Numbered from the stretch's first letter, positions 8,829-21,444 are shown. The stretch is 64,000 bases of DNA from Lycium barbarum (GCF_019175385.1 NC_083346.1:60665821-60729820); one strand, 5' to 3'. Notes: generated by a model not told the origin, from the sequence alone. Numbers and translations are program-made.

Positions 8829-10577
8829 TAACAACTTATAACAGCCTATCCAACACAATGCATAATCTTAATTATCATTAATCTCACAAGCGCAATAAGA
8901 ATAACAACAACGTGTCAAAACAGTCCGCACATTACAACACCCAATAATAGTCTACATGCGATTATGACACGTCCAATATATTCTTGTTAGTCTATAGTCA
9001 TAACATTTCGTTGAAACGATTCTGTAACATCCCAACCACTATGACAACATGATGTATATTCTTAACTATAATTAATTTTTCCAACTTAGCCAAAACAACA
9101 CGTCCAAAACAGTCCCTAACCAACAACATGTCCAAAACAGTCCCTAACCGACAACATAAAAATGTTCGGAATTCTTGCAAACGTTTACGACCATACTAAG
9201 AAAACCACATATGATTCTTACACATTATTTCATGTGTTCTTTTCATATAATTTCAGTAAGTTATGACCAGCTAACCACACGACAAGTACAACATCAATTC
9301 ATACGCAACTAAGCTACATCGTCATCTCTATAATCCTTACAACAACTCACAAACGACTTTGGTTTCAACTCCAACCATTAAACACCTTCATTTCCATCAT
9401 AAAATTCATGACAATAACAATCAAAATATCAAGTAAAATCAGTTCACTAACTTCTTACAAAAACAGTCCATACACGGTTTCAACAGGCTTCAACATCACT
9501 CACATAAAATCATAGATTCAATTATTTTCATACTAACACAACTTCACTTTTAACCTTCCAATTCTTTTCATTCCTTTTTACCATGAGATCTATGATAGTA
9601 ACAACCATATTTATTAAAGAAAATTAGTTCATTAATTCCACCAAAACAGTCCCCTCGGCCACATAGTCATTCCAACACTAACATTCATGATTTTATGCAT
9701 GCGATTCATGTTCATCAAGTTACAACCATACTTCAACATTAACACCTATAACCTAATGGTTACTATCATGTTCCCACATCAACACACCTTATTTAATGCA
9801 TACAACTTATATTTACACATCTACATCACCCTTAATACATGAAAAAGAAAGTTAGATCTTACCTTGACAACTTGACTTCTCAATTTGGCTAGAGTTTGTG
9901 AATTGAAATGAAAATGGTTCTTGTTGCTCCAATGACTATCTTCACGTTTCTAGGGACCTTCTAAAGGGTTGAAACACCTTGGAAAATAATTTTTGTATCA
10001 AGACTCAAGAGCTCAAAAATCAGCCATTGTGGCCGAGAGCTTTCTCTCTCTAGGTTTAGGTTTTCTTTCTTTGTGTTGTGTAGTTGAAATGAATGTATTT
10101 ACTGATCTCCTTAGTCCTTATTTGGTTAAACTATGATGCCTAAAAGGTGGCCACATGCTCCACTCATGACATTGAGCCACTCAAATAAACTTTACACTAA
10201 AATTCTAATTCTTTCCCTTCAACTTTCGGCTAGCTTCTTGCCGAGCCCCCCCTCCCCCCTTGTCTCTCCTTTCTTTTCAATTGTTTACAAGACAATTGCA
10301 TGTGTGGTGGATGATTCATACACTACCCTTTGTCCATTGCAATCATACAAGATGAATGGTCAATATTTAAATATGAAATGATTCCTCCAACGTGTTATGT
10401 CTTCATAAAATAATGCATGCCTTCATTATTCAATTGCATGCTTCAACTTTTTCTCCTCCAATTTTCAGCCATCTTGGCCGAGTATTACATGTATATTTCT
10501 TCCAATTTTATTGTCCACAATATAATGAAAGTGTAGTGGATGAATCAACATTAAATTCATATGTGTATGTCTTCCAT
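8829..10577 (-). repeat. RE-3: minus-strand LTR, first segment
   Basis: No coding content. On the minus strand it carries the LTR splice-donor-like AAGGTAAGATC (near 9862 on the plus strand) in the position seen in other LTRs of the window. It continues across solo LTR RE-4 into 13519-13774, where the LTR start is found. Its left part is cut off by RE-2. It includes a tandem 28-bp duplication (9102-9157). Confidence 0.65.
9102..9157. repeat. 28-bp tandem duplication
   Basis: Two adjacent copies beginning GTCCAAAACAGTCCCTAACC that differ at one base. Confidence 0.9.
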
Positions 10578-13523
10578 TGTTATGTCCCGTATTTTTATAC
10601 ATTGGGACAACCCGGATTAACTATGATAAGTTAGGGCCAAGACCATTCCGGGACTTGAAGTCGAGACTTTTGACCTTCGATTTTATTTTGAGACATAAGT
10701 TGTTCATGAAATTGTTGGCATGGAACATTTAGGAAAAGTTGGGACCAAAAGTCACAAATTTGGAAGTTGAAAATCATGCAAGAAGTCCCACACTTTGTGG
10801 CCAATTTTAAATGGTCCAACACTTGTGTGGGCCATGGACACTTGGAGAGTTAGTATGGGAACTTAAAAGATGACTTCTAAGTCATCTTCTCTCATTCCAT
10901 ACTTAGCAAGAAAATCAAGAAGTTGAAGAACTTCAACACCAAACTTTCGGCCAAGCCAAGAGAAAAACCAAATCCAATTTGAGCCATTCCAAAAATATTT
11001 CTTTGGTGAAAATCCACTAATTGAAGGTCCCTAAGTAACGTGGAAGTGTTGTTGGAGCGATCAAGCAATCCGTTTAGTAGATCGCAAACCCTAGGCAAAG
11101 TGTGGAGTTGAAGAAGAAAGGTAAGATTTGGTCTTGTTTATGTGTTGTGAATGTTGTATGCATGTTTTAGTATGCTAAAATGAATGAAAATCATGAGATA
11201 GGGTATGTTGGAAGTGGGTTGTGTGCTTGGTGTGTTAGCCGTATGAGGTGTGTGTATGTTGTGTGGTGTTGAGGTGATGAATTAATTCTATGTAGCATGT
11301 TTGATTGTTGTAGGGTGAAGAAATAAATGAGAACCATTTAAATGTGTATGTGGGTATGTGGCCGTGTGTAGCCTCCCATGTGTGGCAAAGGATTAATTAA
11401 TATCGCTTAGTGTTTTAGTTGTTGTCGTTATGAATTCTAGTTTGGAAATGAGCGTTTAATGACTCAAGATTGATGTTGAAATTGTATGGGCTGGTTTGAG
11501 GGTTATTGTGCGTTTGATGTAAGTTGTACATTTATGAGAATGCTATCGTTATAGTGTGGATTGTTGATACAAATCATGATTTGAAAATGAGGAGTGTGTT
11601 ATAGTGAGGTTCTCGGGTTTGGGGACTATTTTCGGGTAAATTGGAACAATTGTTGGGTTGTTGGAAATATTATGTAAATTGTTTAGCATGTCCTTGAATA
11701 TCGTTGGTAAGGGTTCGGGTTGGAAATTGAATGGATGAGCGATAATATGGCTTGAATGTAAGCCGTCGAATTGGATATTATGAATGTTGTCGAATGATGT
11801 GAAAGAAAGTTGTTAATGTTATATTATCCTTCGGATTGGTCATTGGGATTGGTTATTGTTGTTGTTATTGTTGTTGTTGTTGATTCTGGCCGAGTTAAAT
11901 TCTCGGGGTTGGCCTATTTACAGGGGAAATGCTGCCCAAATTACTGTAGAATTAAGTGTTAGTTTGGAATAAATTGCTTAGTGCCGATGGCTAATGTGTA
12001 ATACTCGTTGACGTATTTGTAGACCTTGGGGAGCCCGAGGCGTAGGTTGGATTAGCTTGAGTTGAGTTAGCTTGGAGTGCGTACGAGGTATGTAAAGCTC
12101 AACCTTCTTTCTTTTGGCATGTCTTAGTTATAAATAGGCTATGTCACGAGCCTCGAGGAAATTCTAAATCCGCAATCCGAGTATGTTATGATCTCTATAT
12201 ATATTCCTTGGCATTCGTATGTTTGATGTGATGAAATATGAACCCTTATGTTTTCGAAATAATTGATTTCCAATGTTGCACTAAAAGTTTTGTTTTAAAG
12301 AATTCCGTAACTATGAACGCCGTATCTTTCACAGAAAGGCTCGGATTGCTTCGATATCTTCGTAGGAGTTTGCATGGCGTGTGATAAGTATGTTTTCCAT
12401 AGGCGGGCCCGGCTCGGGTCGATACCCGTCCGTGGGTCCCGCGACTTTCCTTTATGTAATTCGGAGGACTTTTGAAAGAATGTAGTATGACTATTATCTC
12501 AATTTTCAAAGTACGGTCATTTTACTTATAATTGAATCCATGATAATGATTTTATGCATATGGTTACTCATGACTCTACTCGTGCGTTCTGTTATATCTT
12601 TCGCCGGTTCCCGGGCCGGTTCTGTTGTCGTGCGCACTTTGATATACTCCGGAGTTATGCTGTGCTTATGGTTCACCGAGCTACTCGCCAAAGAGTGTCG
12701 GGTTCCACTTATATATGATGTTATGGTGTGTATGGCGTTATGCTGTGTTATGATGTGTGACGGGGATACGGAGATTTGAACCTTCTGGTGTTATGCTGTG
12801 TTATGGCGCCATCGACGGGCGGGCGACCATATTCTCTGTGCCCTATGCATGACTTATATTTTGAGAGTAAACATTTTGATATTTTGGGTTTGCACTTATG
12901 TTCTGTACTTCTATTTCGTTTATGCCTCAGATTTGTTTTCTGTATCTTCTGCTTTACATACTCAGTACATATTTCGTACTGACCCCCTTTCTTCGGGGGG
13001 CTGCGTTTCATGCCCGCAGGTGCAGACGCACAGTTTGGTGATCCAGCCGTTTAGGATACCCTCTTCTGCTGTTTGGAGTGCTCCTCTTATTCCGGAGCCT
13101 ACAGTTTGGTATATATCTTCGTTCGTTGCATATGTATGTATATGTTCAGGGGTACGGCGGGGCCCTGTCCCACCATATGATTCGGTCTGTCTGTTTAGAG
13201 GTCTGTAGACGTATATGTGGGTTTTGTGCCTACTTCTGTACGGTTGTGTTTGTATGATCCCACTTGCCGTGGCAGCCTTGTCGGCGTGCGTTTGTATATG
13301 TTTTGGGCCGTTGCGCCATTTGATAGCCTTGTCGGATTCTGATATATATGTACACATATGGTTGTGTTTGAAATGTGTCTGAGACAGTTTGATATAATTT
13401 GAGGCAGCGTGTGATATTTGTGCCCGTATACGCTATCTGTATGTGATTCGGATTTGATGAGTGTGTTCGGGTGCCCAGTTCGGGCACTAGTCACGGCCTA
13501 CGGGGTTTGGTCGTGACATCCAT
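10573..13523 (+). mobile_element. RE-4: solo LTR with TSD TCCAT
   Basis: A 2941-bp LTR (10578-13518) starts TGTTATGTCCCG and ends GGTCGTGACA. It is flanked by perfect 5-bp duplicates TCCAT (10573-10577 and 13519-13523). There is no primer site after it and no polypurine tract before it, so it is a recombined solo LTR. It resembles RE-8 (same TGTTATGTCC start). Confidence 0.95.
12962..13098 (+). ncRNA. Three-hairpin LTR RNA module (RE-4)
   Basis: Gamma TCAGTAC/GTACTGA 12962-12982; delta CCCCC/GGGGG 12983-12999; epsilon GCTCC/GGAGC 13080-13098. Confidence 0.65.
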
Positions 13524-13774
13524 AATAGCCTTGTTTTAGATGACTTTGAGTCATCTTTTGTGTATTACACGTTGGTGTTCCTTCTTGGTTCATGGTTGTC
13601 ACAAAATTTTAATTAACACCACAATTAAGTAGTTCCTAATCTCCAATAACATTTTTATACTAAGTAAAATTTATAACCGATTAGTTCTAGTTTAGAAATA
13701 AAAAAAATCCGAGGTTTCTATCTCACGTCGATTCCTTCACGAATAACTCGACGTATAAAATACAGGGTCTAACA
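13519..13774 (-). repeat. RE-3: minus-strand LTR, start segment
   Basis: Read on the minus strand the LTR begins TGTTAGACCCTGTATTTTAT at 13774, resembling the start of RE-11 (TGTTATACCCTG). The flanking RE-5 pol sequence runs directly up to this point, so RE-3 inserted into RE-5. Confidence 0.75.
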
Positions 13775-13783
13775 AGGTAGATC

Positions 13784-14887
13784 TTACTTATAGGCCACCT
13801 TGCCTACTTTACGCACAATCTCATAAGATCCAATGTACCGGGGACTAAGCTTCCCCTTTTTGCCAAATCTCATTACACCCTTCATTGGTGACACCTTCAA
13901 GAATACCCAATCTTTCACTTGGAACTCTAAGTCTCTTCGATGATTATCTGCATAGGACTTTTGATGACTTTGGGCTGCTAACAACCGATCTTGTATGAGC
14001 TTAACTTTCTCTATGGCTTGCTGGACCAAGTCTAGTCCTATCAACTTAGCCTCTCCTGTTTCAAACCACCCAATTTGGGATCTACACTTTCGCCCGTATA
14101 GAGCTTCATACGGTGCCATTTAAATGCTAGAATGATAACTATTGTTGTAAGCAAATTCAATGAGTGGCAAGTGATCATCCCAATTTCCTCCAAAATCTAT
14201 CATACATGCCCGCAACATATCTTAAAGGGTCTGACTAGTACGCTCAGCTTGTCCATCAGTCTGCGGGTGAAATGCCGTGCTAAGGCTCACTTGGGTCCGA
14301 AAACCCTCTTGAAAGGATTTCCAAAAATTAGCCGTAAACTGGGTTCCTCTGCCTGAGATAATAGACAATGGAACACCATGAAGTGGTACTATCTCTTTAA
14401 CATAGAGCTTAGCATAGTCTTCTGCCACATACGTCGTTCTGACTGGTAAGAAATGAGCTGACTTAGTGAGTCTATCCACAATCACCCATATGGAATCATA
14501 CTTACGTCGAGAACGGGGCAAGCCCGTAATGAAGTCCATGTTAATTACTTCCCACTTCCAAGTTGGAATTTCTATAGCTTGCAAAAATCCGCCCAGCTTT
14601 TGGTGCTCGATTTTCACTTGTTGACAGTTAGGACAATGAGCCACGAATTCTGCTATGTCCTTCTTCATCCCATTCTAACAATATATAGACTTAAAATCAT
14701 GATACATTTTCGTCGCACCGCGGTGAACAAAATAACGGGAGCAATGAGCTTCTCTCAATAACTGGTGGCGTACACCTGCCACATCAGGAACGCATAATCT
14801 ACCTCGGCATTGGAGAACCCCGTTTCCTAAAATATCAAATGATGACTCCCCTTTCTGAGGGAGTTTATCTCTGTAATGTATTAGCAT
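13784..14887 (-). pseudogene. pol: RE-5 integrase (zinc-binding, catalytic core, C-terminal part)
   Basis: The HHCC zinc domain is readable as H-x-L-x-R-E-A-H before a stop at 14675 and CPNC after it. The core has MDFITGLP (first catalytic Asp) and HPQTDGQAERT (catalytic Glu). The second Asp, normally in SDRGTQF, is Gly (SGRGTQF, codon 14351-14353), so strand transfer should be dead. MAPYEALYGRKCRSQ and a GPY/F-like KLSPRYIGSYEIVRKVGKVAY follow. In-frame stops lie at 14903, 14675, 14222, 14120 and 13784. The frame continues three codons past the last stop, to the RE-3 junction. Confidence 0.88.
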
Positions 14888-15001
14888 GGAATCTTCGTAT
14901 TGCTACTTTTTCACTTCCGCTACTAGCGATGAGACTGCCGAATTCTAAATAGTAGTTCCCCTGCTACCTGAGTCAACTACTCGAACTCCTAGGCTAGCTA
15001 A

Positions 15002-16027
15002 TTATTGGAGCTCACGAGCCATTTCTCTCTTCTCTAGTTGAACACCACACAAACTTCCCATAGATCTACGACTAAGAGCATCAGCCACAACGTTCGCTTT
15101 TTCGGGGTGATACAAGATATCAACATCATAATCCTTTAGCAGTTCCAACCATCGTTGTTGCCGCAAATTCAACTCTTTCTGCTTGAAGATATACTGAAGA
15201 CTCTTATGATCTGTATAAATGTCCATATGGACGCCATATAAATAATGTCTCCATATCTTTAATGCATGAACCACGGCAGCCAATTCTAGATCATGGGTTG
15301 GATAATTCTTCTCATGTTTCCGTAATTGCCTCGAGGCATACGCAATCACCTTACCATGTTGCATCAATACACAACCTAGCGCCATACCTGAAGCATCGCA
15401 ATATACAACATAACCTTCCAATCCCTCTGGAAGTGTCAGGACTGAGGCAGAAGTCAATCTACCTTTTAACTCTTGGAAGCTACGCTTACAAGTATCTGTC
15501 CATTGAAACTTTGCTGATTTCTGGGTCAGCTTTGTGAGCGGTGCAGAAATAGAAGAAAACCCTTCAACAAATCTCCTGTAATAACCTGCTAAGCCCAGAA
15601 AGCTACGAACCTCCGTAGGAGTTGTAGGCCTCGGCCAAGTCTTCACGGCCTCAATCTTTTGACTATCTACTTGAATACCATCGGCTGCAACAATGTGTCC
15701 GAGAAATGTCACTGAGTTCAACCAAAACTCACATTTAGAAAACTTTGCAAAAAACACTAGAGTTCGAAGAACTCCAAGGACAGTACGCAAATGATCCGTA
15801 TGTTCTGCCTCAGATCTAGAATACACTAAGATATCATCGATGAATACAATCACGAACAGATCTAGGAATGGTCTGAACACATTGATCATCAAATTCATAA
15901 ATACTGCCGTTGCATTAGTTAGCCCAAACGACATCACTTGAAACTTGAAATGACCATATCTTGTTCTAAAGGCTGTCTTAGGGATATCTTTCTCCCTAAC
16001 TCTTACTTGGTGATGTCCGGACCTCAA
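15002..16027 (-). pseudogene. pol: RE-5 reverse transcriptase (palm/thumb) and RNase H
   Basis: This 341-codon open stretch carries the palm motif FIDDILVYS at about residues 62-70 and the downstream CEFW...FLGH and [12 protein letters not shown] blocks. A full RNase H follows, with its acidic residues in YCDAS, HDLELAA and [10 protein letters not shown]. It copies genomic RNA into cDNA in the cytoplasmic particle. A stop just upstream (16043) separates it from the N-terminal fingers, so the enzyme is not made whole. The tail [15 protein letters not shown] is typical of the gypsy RNase H-integrase linker. Family assignment is certain. Confidence 0.95.
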
Positions 16028-16042
16028 ATCTATCTTTGAAAA

Positions 16043-16918
16043 CTATTTGGCGCCTTGTAATTGATCAAATAAGTCATCAATCCTCGGAAGAGGATATTTG
16101 TTCTTAATTGTCACCTTATTCAATTGTTGATAGTCAATGCACATTCTCAAGGATCCATCTTTCTTTCGGACGAACAATACGGGTGCTCCCCACAGGGATG
16201 AACTAGGCCTAATGAAGCCTTTCTCAAGCAAGTCTTTCAACTGCTCATTCAACTCTTTCAATTCTGCGGGTGCCATTCTATAAGGGGGAACAGATATAGG
16301 ATTAGTGTCCGGTAACACATCAATAGCAAAATCAATCTCCCGCTCCGGAGGAAGGACTGGAAGCTCTTCCGGGAACACATCCGGAAATTCATTCACCACG
16401 GGAACTGACTGAAGAGTTGGCAATTCAGCTTCTACATCTTGAACCCGAACTAGATGATAGATACATCCTTTCGTGATCATTTTCCTTTCCTTTAGATAGG
16501 AAATAAACCTACCTTTAGGTGACGCAGTATTCCCTTTCCATTCTAAAACTGGTTCTCCCGAAAATCGGAAACGAACCATTTTCATTCTACAATCAACGTT
16601 GGCATAGCAAGAAGCCAGCCAATCCATGCCCATAATAACATCAAAGTCTACCATTTTTAACTCAAGCAAGTCAACTATAGCACGACGGTCACAAATCACA
16701 ACCATACAGTTTCTATATACTCGACTAGCTATTACGGATTCACCAACGGGTGTGGACACCTCAAAAGGTTTGATCGACTCTGGTTCGACTCTAAATCGAC
16801 CCGCAATATATGGAGTAACATATGACAATGTGGAGCCCGGATCAATCAAAGCATATACATCATGAGAAAATACCGATAATATACCTGTGACCAAGTCAGG
16901 AGAAGACTCAAGATCTTA
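16043..16918 (-). pseudogene. pol: RE-5 protease and N-terminal reverse transcriptase
   Basis: The protease active site is DPGST (in [13 protein letters not shown]), the usual form for this chromovirus group. IMGMDWLA follows, then the linker into reverse transcriptase with [37 protein letters not shown] and the first catalytic Asp region RIDDLFDQL. The stretch is bounded by a TAA at 16916 (the position of a Gln in the related GRQD motif) and a TAG at 16043. It is in frame with gag upstream, consistent with a single gag-pol polyprotein. Confidence 0.92.
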
Positions 16919-18271
16919 GCGTCCAGCCAAAGCCTAAATACGGTGCTGCGGACCGCTAGAACTGGGAGCTCTCCCTCTGCCTCTACCACGGCCGACTGGC
17001 GCATGTGAACTTGGCCACATAGGGTGCATAGAAGATGAAGATCCGGCTACTGACCCGGAAGGCTGGGTCCTACCTCTACTGTGAATCGAGGTGCAATCAC
17101 GCATAATATGGCCTGGTCGACTACAAGAATAACAAGCCTCTGAACTCGATCGGCACTCACCCCAATGTAACTTCCCACACTGGGAACATCATGGTATGGG
17201 TGGCCTCGCCTGACCTAAATCACCTCTGAACTGAGACCCCGAAAAACTCTGACTCGGCCCGGAATGAGTAGATCTATCAAATCTCTGGCCTGAAAATCGT
17301 AAAGGTGCACTGGTCATAGAATGGCCTGAATGCCTAGAAAACTGTTGCATGTGCCCACCTCTAAACTCGCTCATCGGACCCGAATATCTGGCCCTCTGGC
17401 CATGTCCCCTATCATGCTCACGTTCATTCCTTTGCTGTTGTAGACTTTCTTCTAAGTTCTGAGCATGGGCCTGAATGCGTGCAATATCCATATTGTCCTG
17501 AAGAGACGCCGTCAAACACCTATCCATCAAATGTGGCCCTAGGCCCTTCACAAATCGGTGTACCCGGTCACCCATATCCGCTACCATAGCCGAAGCATAC
17601 CTAGCCAAAGAATTGAAGCAGAGACTATACTCTAAAACACTCATGCTGCCTTGCCTCAGATTCAAGAACTTATCGGCTCTAGCTCGCCGAACTTCTGGAA
17701 GCATATAGTGTTGGAGGAAAGCATCAACGAACTCTTGCCATACCGGGGGAGGTGCATTGGCTCCCCGTGAAGCCATCTAAACCGTGTACCAATGGATCGA
17801 GACATCCCTCAATCTATATGATGCTAAATCCACCGATTCAGTGTCTGAAGCATGTATCAATCGAAGAGTCCTGAACATACCATCGATAAAGTCCTGAGGG
17901 TCCTCATCCAGCTTTGACCCAAATAATTCTGGAGGGTTCAAGGTAATGAAGTCATGGGCCCTTGCACTAACAGCCCTATCACCCTGCCCTGTACTTTGCC
18001 GCTGAATCAGGGTAGCAACTAATTGAGTAAGCAAATGTATGGCCTCTTTTACATCTTGTCCTGAAGCATCCGGTGGAGTAGTCGGAGGTGCTGGAGTTGG
18101 GGCTGGGGCTCCCTCTGGCTCCTCTAATATAGGTACTGAACGGTCGGAATGCGATTGAGCCGCACTTTGGGACTCACTTTCCTCTACTACCGACGGCAGT
18201 GCTCTTTCAGCCCGCTTTTCTGCCACCGTCTTGCCCTTTTGGGCTGCTATAGCCTTTCTCTTTATAGGCAT
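16919..18271 (-). pseudogene. gag: RE-5 gag (capsid and nucleocapsid)
   Basis: The start chosen is the ATG at 18271, because MPIKRKAIAAQKGK matches the family start and the AG acceptor lies three bases before it. An acidic/Pro-rich N-terminus leads to the helix LLTQLVATLIQRQS. The capsid follows, with PPELFGSKLDEDPQDFID, LASYRLRDVS and PEVRRARADKFLNLRQGSMS. A Ser/Arg-rich linker and a CCHC knuckle CYSCSRPGHIMRDC (about 17090-17130) end the domain. Two stops break it: TAG at 17777 where related gags have Trp, and TGA at 17189 before the knuckle. It continues in frame into pol. Gag forms the virus-like particle and binds genomic RNA. Confidence 0.92.
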
Positions 18272-18321
18272 TTCTGAAATACACATCACACGGTTAAGGA
18301 ACAAGAAGTTCTTATATCATG

Positions 18322-18337
18322 GCTCTATCGCACGATT
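18322..18337 (-). other. Conserved leader motif (RE-5)
   Basis: AATCGTGCGATAGAGC on the minus strand; one base differs from the consensus. Confidence 0.55.
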
Positions 18338-18383
18338 CTTATAAAGAAAGAAGGTCATTTATTCCTAAAATGCCTGCAGCTTT

Positions 18384-18422
18384 TTGTTTATAAGTGTGGC
18401 GCGCAACACACCCATAACCAAG
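18384..18422 (-). ncRNA. RE-5 leader hairpin with GCGCGC loop
   Basis: Outer stem TTGGTTAT/ATAAACAA (one mismatch), inner stem GGTGTG/CACACT, loop TTGCGCGC with palindrome GCGCGC (18399-18404). Confidence 0.7.
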
Positions 18423-18465
18423 ACTCTACTAGACACAGCTCGTAGACACACCTTAGGACTGAACT

Positions 18466-18477
18466 GCTCTGATACCA
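18466..18477 (-). other. RE-5 primer binding site
   Basis: TGGTATCAGAGC on the minus strand, four bases after the LTR end at 18482. Confidence 0.95.
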
Positions 18478-18862
18478 CATTTGTCACGACCCGACTAGGG
18501 TGGGGGGGAGGGGGCGACGAGCACCCGATGCTAGCCCACCCGAGCACCCCTTATCGTACCTTTACACTTACGTCTAGGTGAGCCACATAATAAAACATAT
18601 ATTTCAATTCGCCAATCACACTAGTCCCATAGGACAACACTACCTTTATATCATCATTGACATCTATGCCCATATCAATGTACATAAGCCAACAAGGCTA
18701 ACAAAATGAAATCCAAAATATAGGTCGACAAGGCCAAACACCTCTAACCACATACACATGTCTACTTAGCCTCTAAGGAGAGTATAACATATCATACAGC
18801 CAGGACAGGACCCCGCTATGCCAATAATTGTGTACACAAAAGAATAAGTACCCAAAAGCTAT

Positions 18863-18996
18863 AGCTCCGCATGAAGTGGAGCTCTGCTATGTAGTCTCTG
18901 AGAATGTAGCTATGGATCAAGTCTGTCTCCCTGTGCACCTGCGGGCATGACGCAGCGTCCACAAATAAAAGGACGTCAGTATGAAGAATGTACTGA
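18863..18996 (-). ncRNA. Three-hairpin LTR RNA module (RE-5)
   Basis: Gamma 18976-18996 (6 bp), delta CGTCC/GGACG 18956-18975, epsilon AGCTCC/GGAGCT 18863-18883. Confidence 0.62.
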
Positions 18997-19136
18997 GTAT
19001 GTAAAGTATGATCGATATCAATATAGAAGCATAATAAGCAATATAAGGAAAATTATAAGATGGGAGATAGTGGAACCATCATCATAAGAACTTATTTTCC
19101 TTACATAGGAACTTTCCATTTCGAGTGCGTGATTGT

Positions 19137-19325
19137 ATACATACATCCGTGTCCATATCCGTATCCGTACTCATTTACATATCCTTAGTCGTATTCATAT
19201 CATATACGTATTCTTATCCATAATCGTATCATATTCGTATTCGTATTCGTATCTATATCATATACCTATCCATAGCATATACATATTCATATCATACACA
19301 TATCATTTACATAGCATACCCGACC
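19137..19325. repeat. Degenerate ATTCGTATC/CATATC simple repeat
   Basis: Short-period repeat within the RE-5 LTR. A separate ATC/GTC trinucleotide-rich stretch is at about 19570-19670. Confidence 0.75.
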
Positions 19326-20629
19326 CCGAAAGTTCGGTGCTTCACGTACCCGACCATAGCTAGGCCTCCCTGATCATACAAGCCTCGCCAACCAAGGCTC
19401 ACTATTACACATACCTGGCCCTACCAAGGCTCAGTGCTGTCCGTACCCAACTGCAGTGGTGCTCGCGCGTTACCTAAACATACATACATATTCTACCCGG
19501 CCTTATAAGCTCGGGATTCCATAATAGTCATACATAGACACATAAACATAATAGCTCATAAGCATCTTTACTATTATCATCACTATCATCATCGTCATCG
19601 TAATCGTTATCGTCATCGCTATTACCTTTATAGTCATCATCAATATCATTATCACTATTATAGTCATTCATTGCATCTATCATTATAGGATTACTCGTCA
19701 TATGAGGAACTTAGTACAATCGTAATACATATCGAGGATCATGGCCTCAATAGCTCGAATGATAGAATCATTTGAAGGATATCATAGACTTATAGAAGAT
19801 TTAGATGTTTGGCCAAAGAACCATGCCTTATGAAAGAAGGGTTAGCCTTACACACCTTTCCGTTCAACTATTTACCACTTGCACGTTCTCCTCCGAAGCT
19901 CACGTTTCTACCTTCATTAAAGTCATACTATCATTAGAAATCGATAGCTAGTATACATGACTAAAACTAGAGAAAATCGGTCAGTATCTCCTTTATTTAT
20001 ACGACATTCCTCCATAGCGTATATCAACTCCCAAACGTCTATAATACATCCACAATACTATAACAATAGTCATTTTTCATCCACATTATCCACATTTCTC
20101 AATTCACTTTCAATCACCCATATCCATGGTCATAACACACGACTACGTTCATTCACATACATTGCCTATCCCATGTTCTTCCAAGTCATTTACAACATAT
20201 TTATATCACAACACATTAAGAATCATGACTCAATTCAAACTATCACTCAACATGGCACTATTCCACATTCATGACCCATTTTTCTATACCCTTCTACAAT
20301 CCAAGTATTTCAACTCTCAAATACCTTAAACAACACATAAATATCATAAATCTTACCTTAGAAGTTGTAGGAACAAGCCTTGGTTGGTAATACTTCACTT
20401 GAGCAAAAACCCTAGTTCATCTCCAATGAGATTTCTTCACTTGAATGATCTTTAATGGGTTTACTTACACTTGATGCACTTAATTTAAGTTGATGATCAC
20501 TAATAACCCTTGAATTATTATGGAATAAATGTAGAGAGATGTTTTAGAGAGAAGGGGTGTGATATGGAAATGAAATGAAATGAAACTTGGTCCTTTTTTT
20601 AATGAACCATTTCAGTCCCTGGCCATATA

Positions 20630-20775
20630 TACGGACCAACATACGGTCCGTACATTTTATACGGGCTGTATCTTTGGCCGTATGTTTGGTCCATAAAGTC
20701 TGCCATTCTAGGCTGATTATACGGTCCCAACATACGGACCGTATAATTTATACGGCCAGTATGTTTGGCCGTATA
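20630..20775 (-). promoter_or_regulatory. ATACGGNCCGTAT palindrome cluster (RE-5 LTR)
   Basis: Dyads at 20641-20653 and 20732-20744 among several half sites tacggcc, about 380-480 bp from the LTR start. Confidence 0.5.
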
Positions 20776-21444
20776 ATCCCAAGTGATCCTGAAGCTCGTT
20801 TCATCGACTCGTTTGATCTCCAATCCTTATGGAACCTTCTTAACACTTGTTCAACACCTCAATACCAATCTAAGGGACGTTATCACTCTTTTCCAAGACA
20901 TCATTAAATCCTCATTAACTCGTTACTCTTAATTCCTTTTCGTAACCTATCGTATGCCTTGCCTTCTCTTGGCCAACTTTCTTCCCCCATCTCTAACATT
21001 TTTGAAATCTCAACTAGGGTCGTCGAATGTAATTTCTAACTTATTTAAATATTGTATGCTTGTACTCTTCACTAGTCTATTCACTTGTGCATCAACGTAA
21101 AATTTTCCGAGGTGTAACACATGACTAGTGTCGGAGCTGGGCACCCGTATACGACTCGCTAGATATAAACAGACTGAAACTGAAAACAATATGGCACTCT
21201 GTAAGAGCATGCTGTGAACTCATCATATCATACATCAGAAAGAACCTGTCTGCTGAGAAGTCACAGTTAACCAAAACATAACAAATATGGAAGCCGATAA
21301 GGCTGCCGCTATACATGGGGTCGTCCAAGACGAACTACATCGATATAGCTGACCAAACCGTATATACACAACCCACATATGTCTACAGACCTCTAAGAAT
21401 ATAGCAGAATCTGTGTCAAAAGGATCTGTACCCAAAATATCTCA

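Larger units (their letters stand above)
18274..20356 (-). other. Putative intron, RE-5 LTR to gag
   Basis: Donor CTAAG|GTAAG at 20356. Acceptor TATTTCAG ends at 18274, two bases before the gag ATG. CTTAAC is a branch-point-like motif upstream of the acceptor. Confidence 0.5.
13775..21119 (-). mobile_element. RE-5: Ty3/gypsy chromovirus with near-complete gag-pol
   Basis: On the minus strand: 5' LTR, primer site, leader, gag, protease, reverse transcriptase, RNase H and integrase. Pol is cut by RE-3 in the integrase tail, so the chromodomain and 3' LTR lie left of the window. At the other end RE-5 interrupts the 3' LTR of RE-6 (target copy catga at 21120-21124). The whole gag-pol remains in one reading frame with many stops but no frameshift. 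Confidence 0.92.
18482..21119 (-). repeat. RE-5 5' LTR (2638 bp)
   Basis: On the minus strand starts TGTTACACCTCGG at 21119 and ends CGGGTCGTGACA at 18482. It contains a palindrome cluster, a splice donor, the hairpin module and a TATC/ATTCGT-rich simple repeat. Confidence 0.92.

Noticed and set aside
12798..13208. 136-residue frame in RE-4
   Set aside because: Composition is skewed (Tyr, Cys, Val, Phe) and it runs through the hairpin module of a solo LTR. It overlaps other long frames on both strands, as expected in GT-rich LTR DNA.
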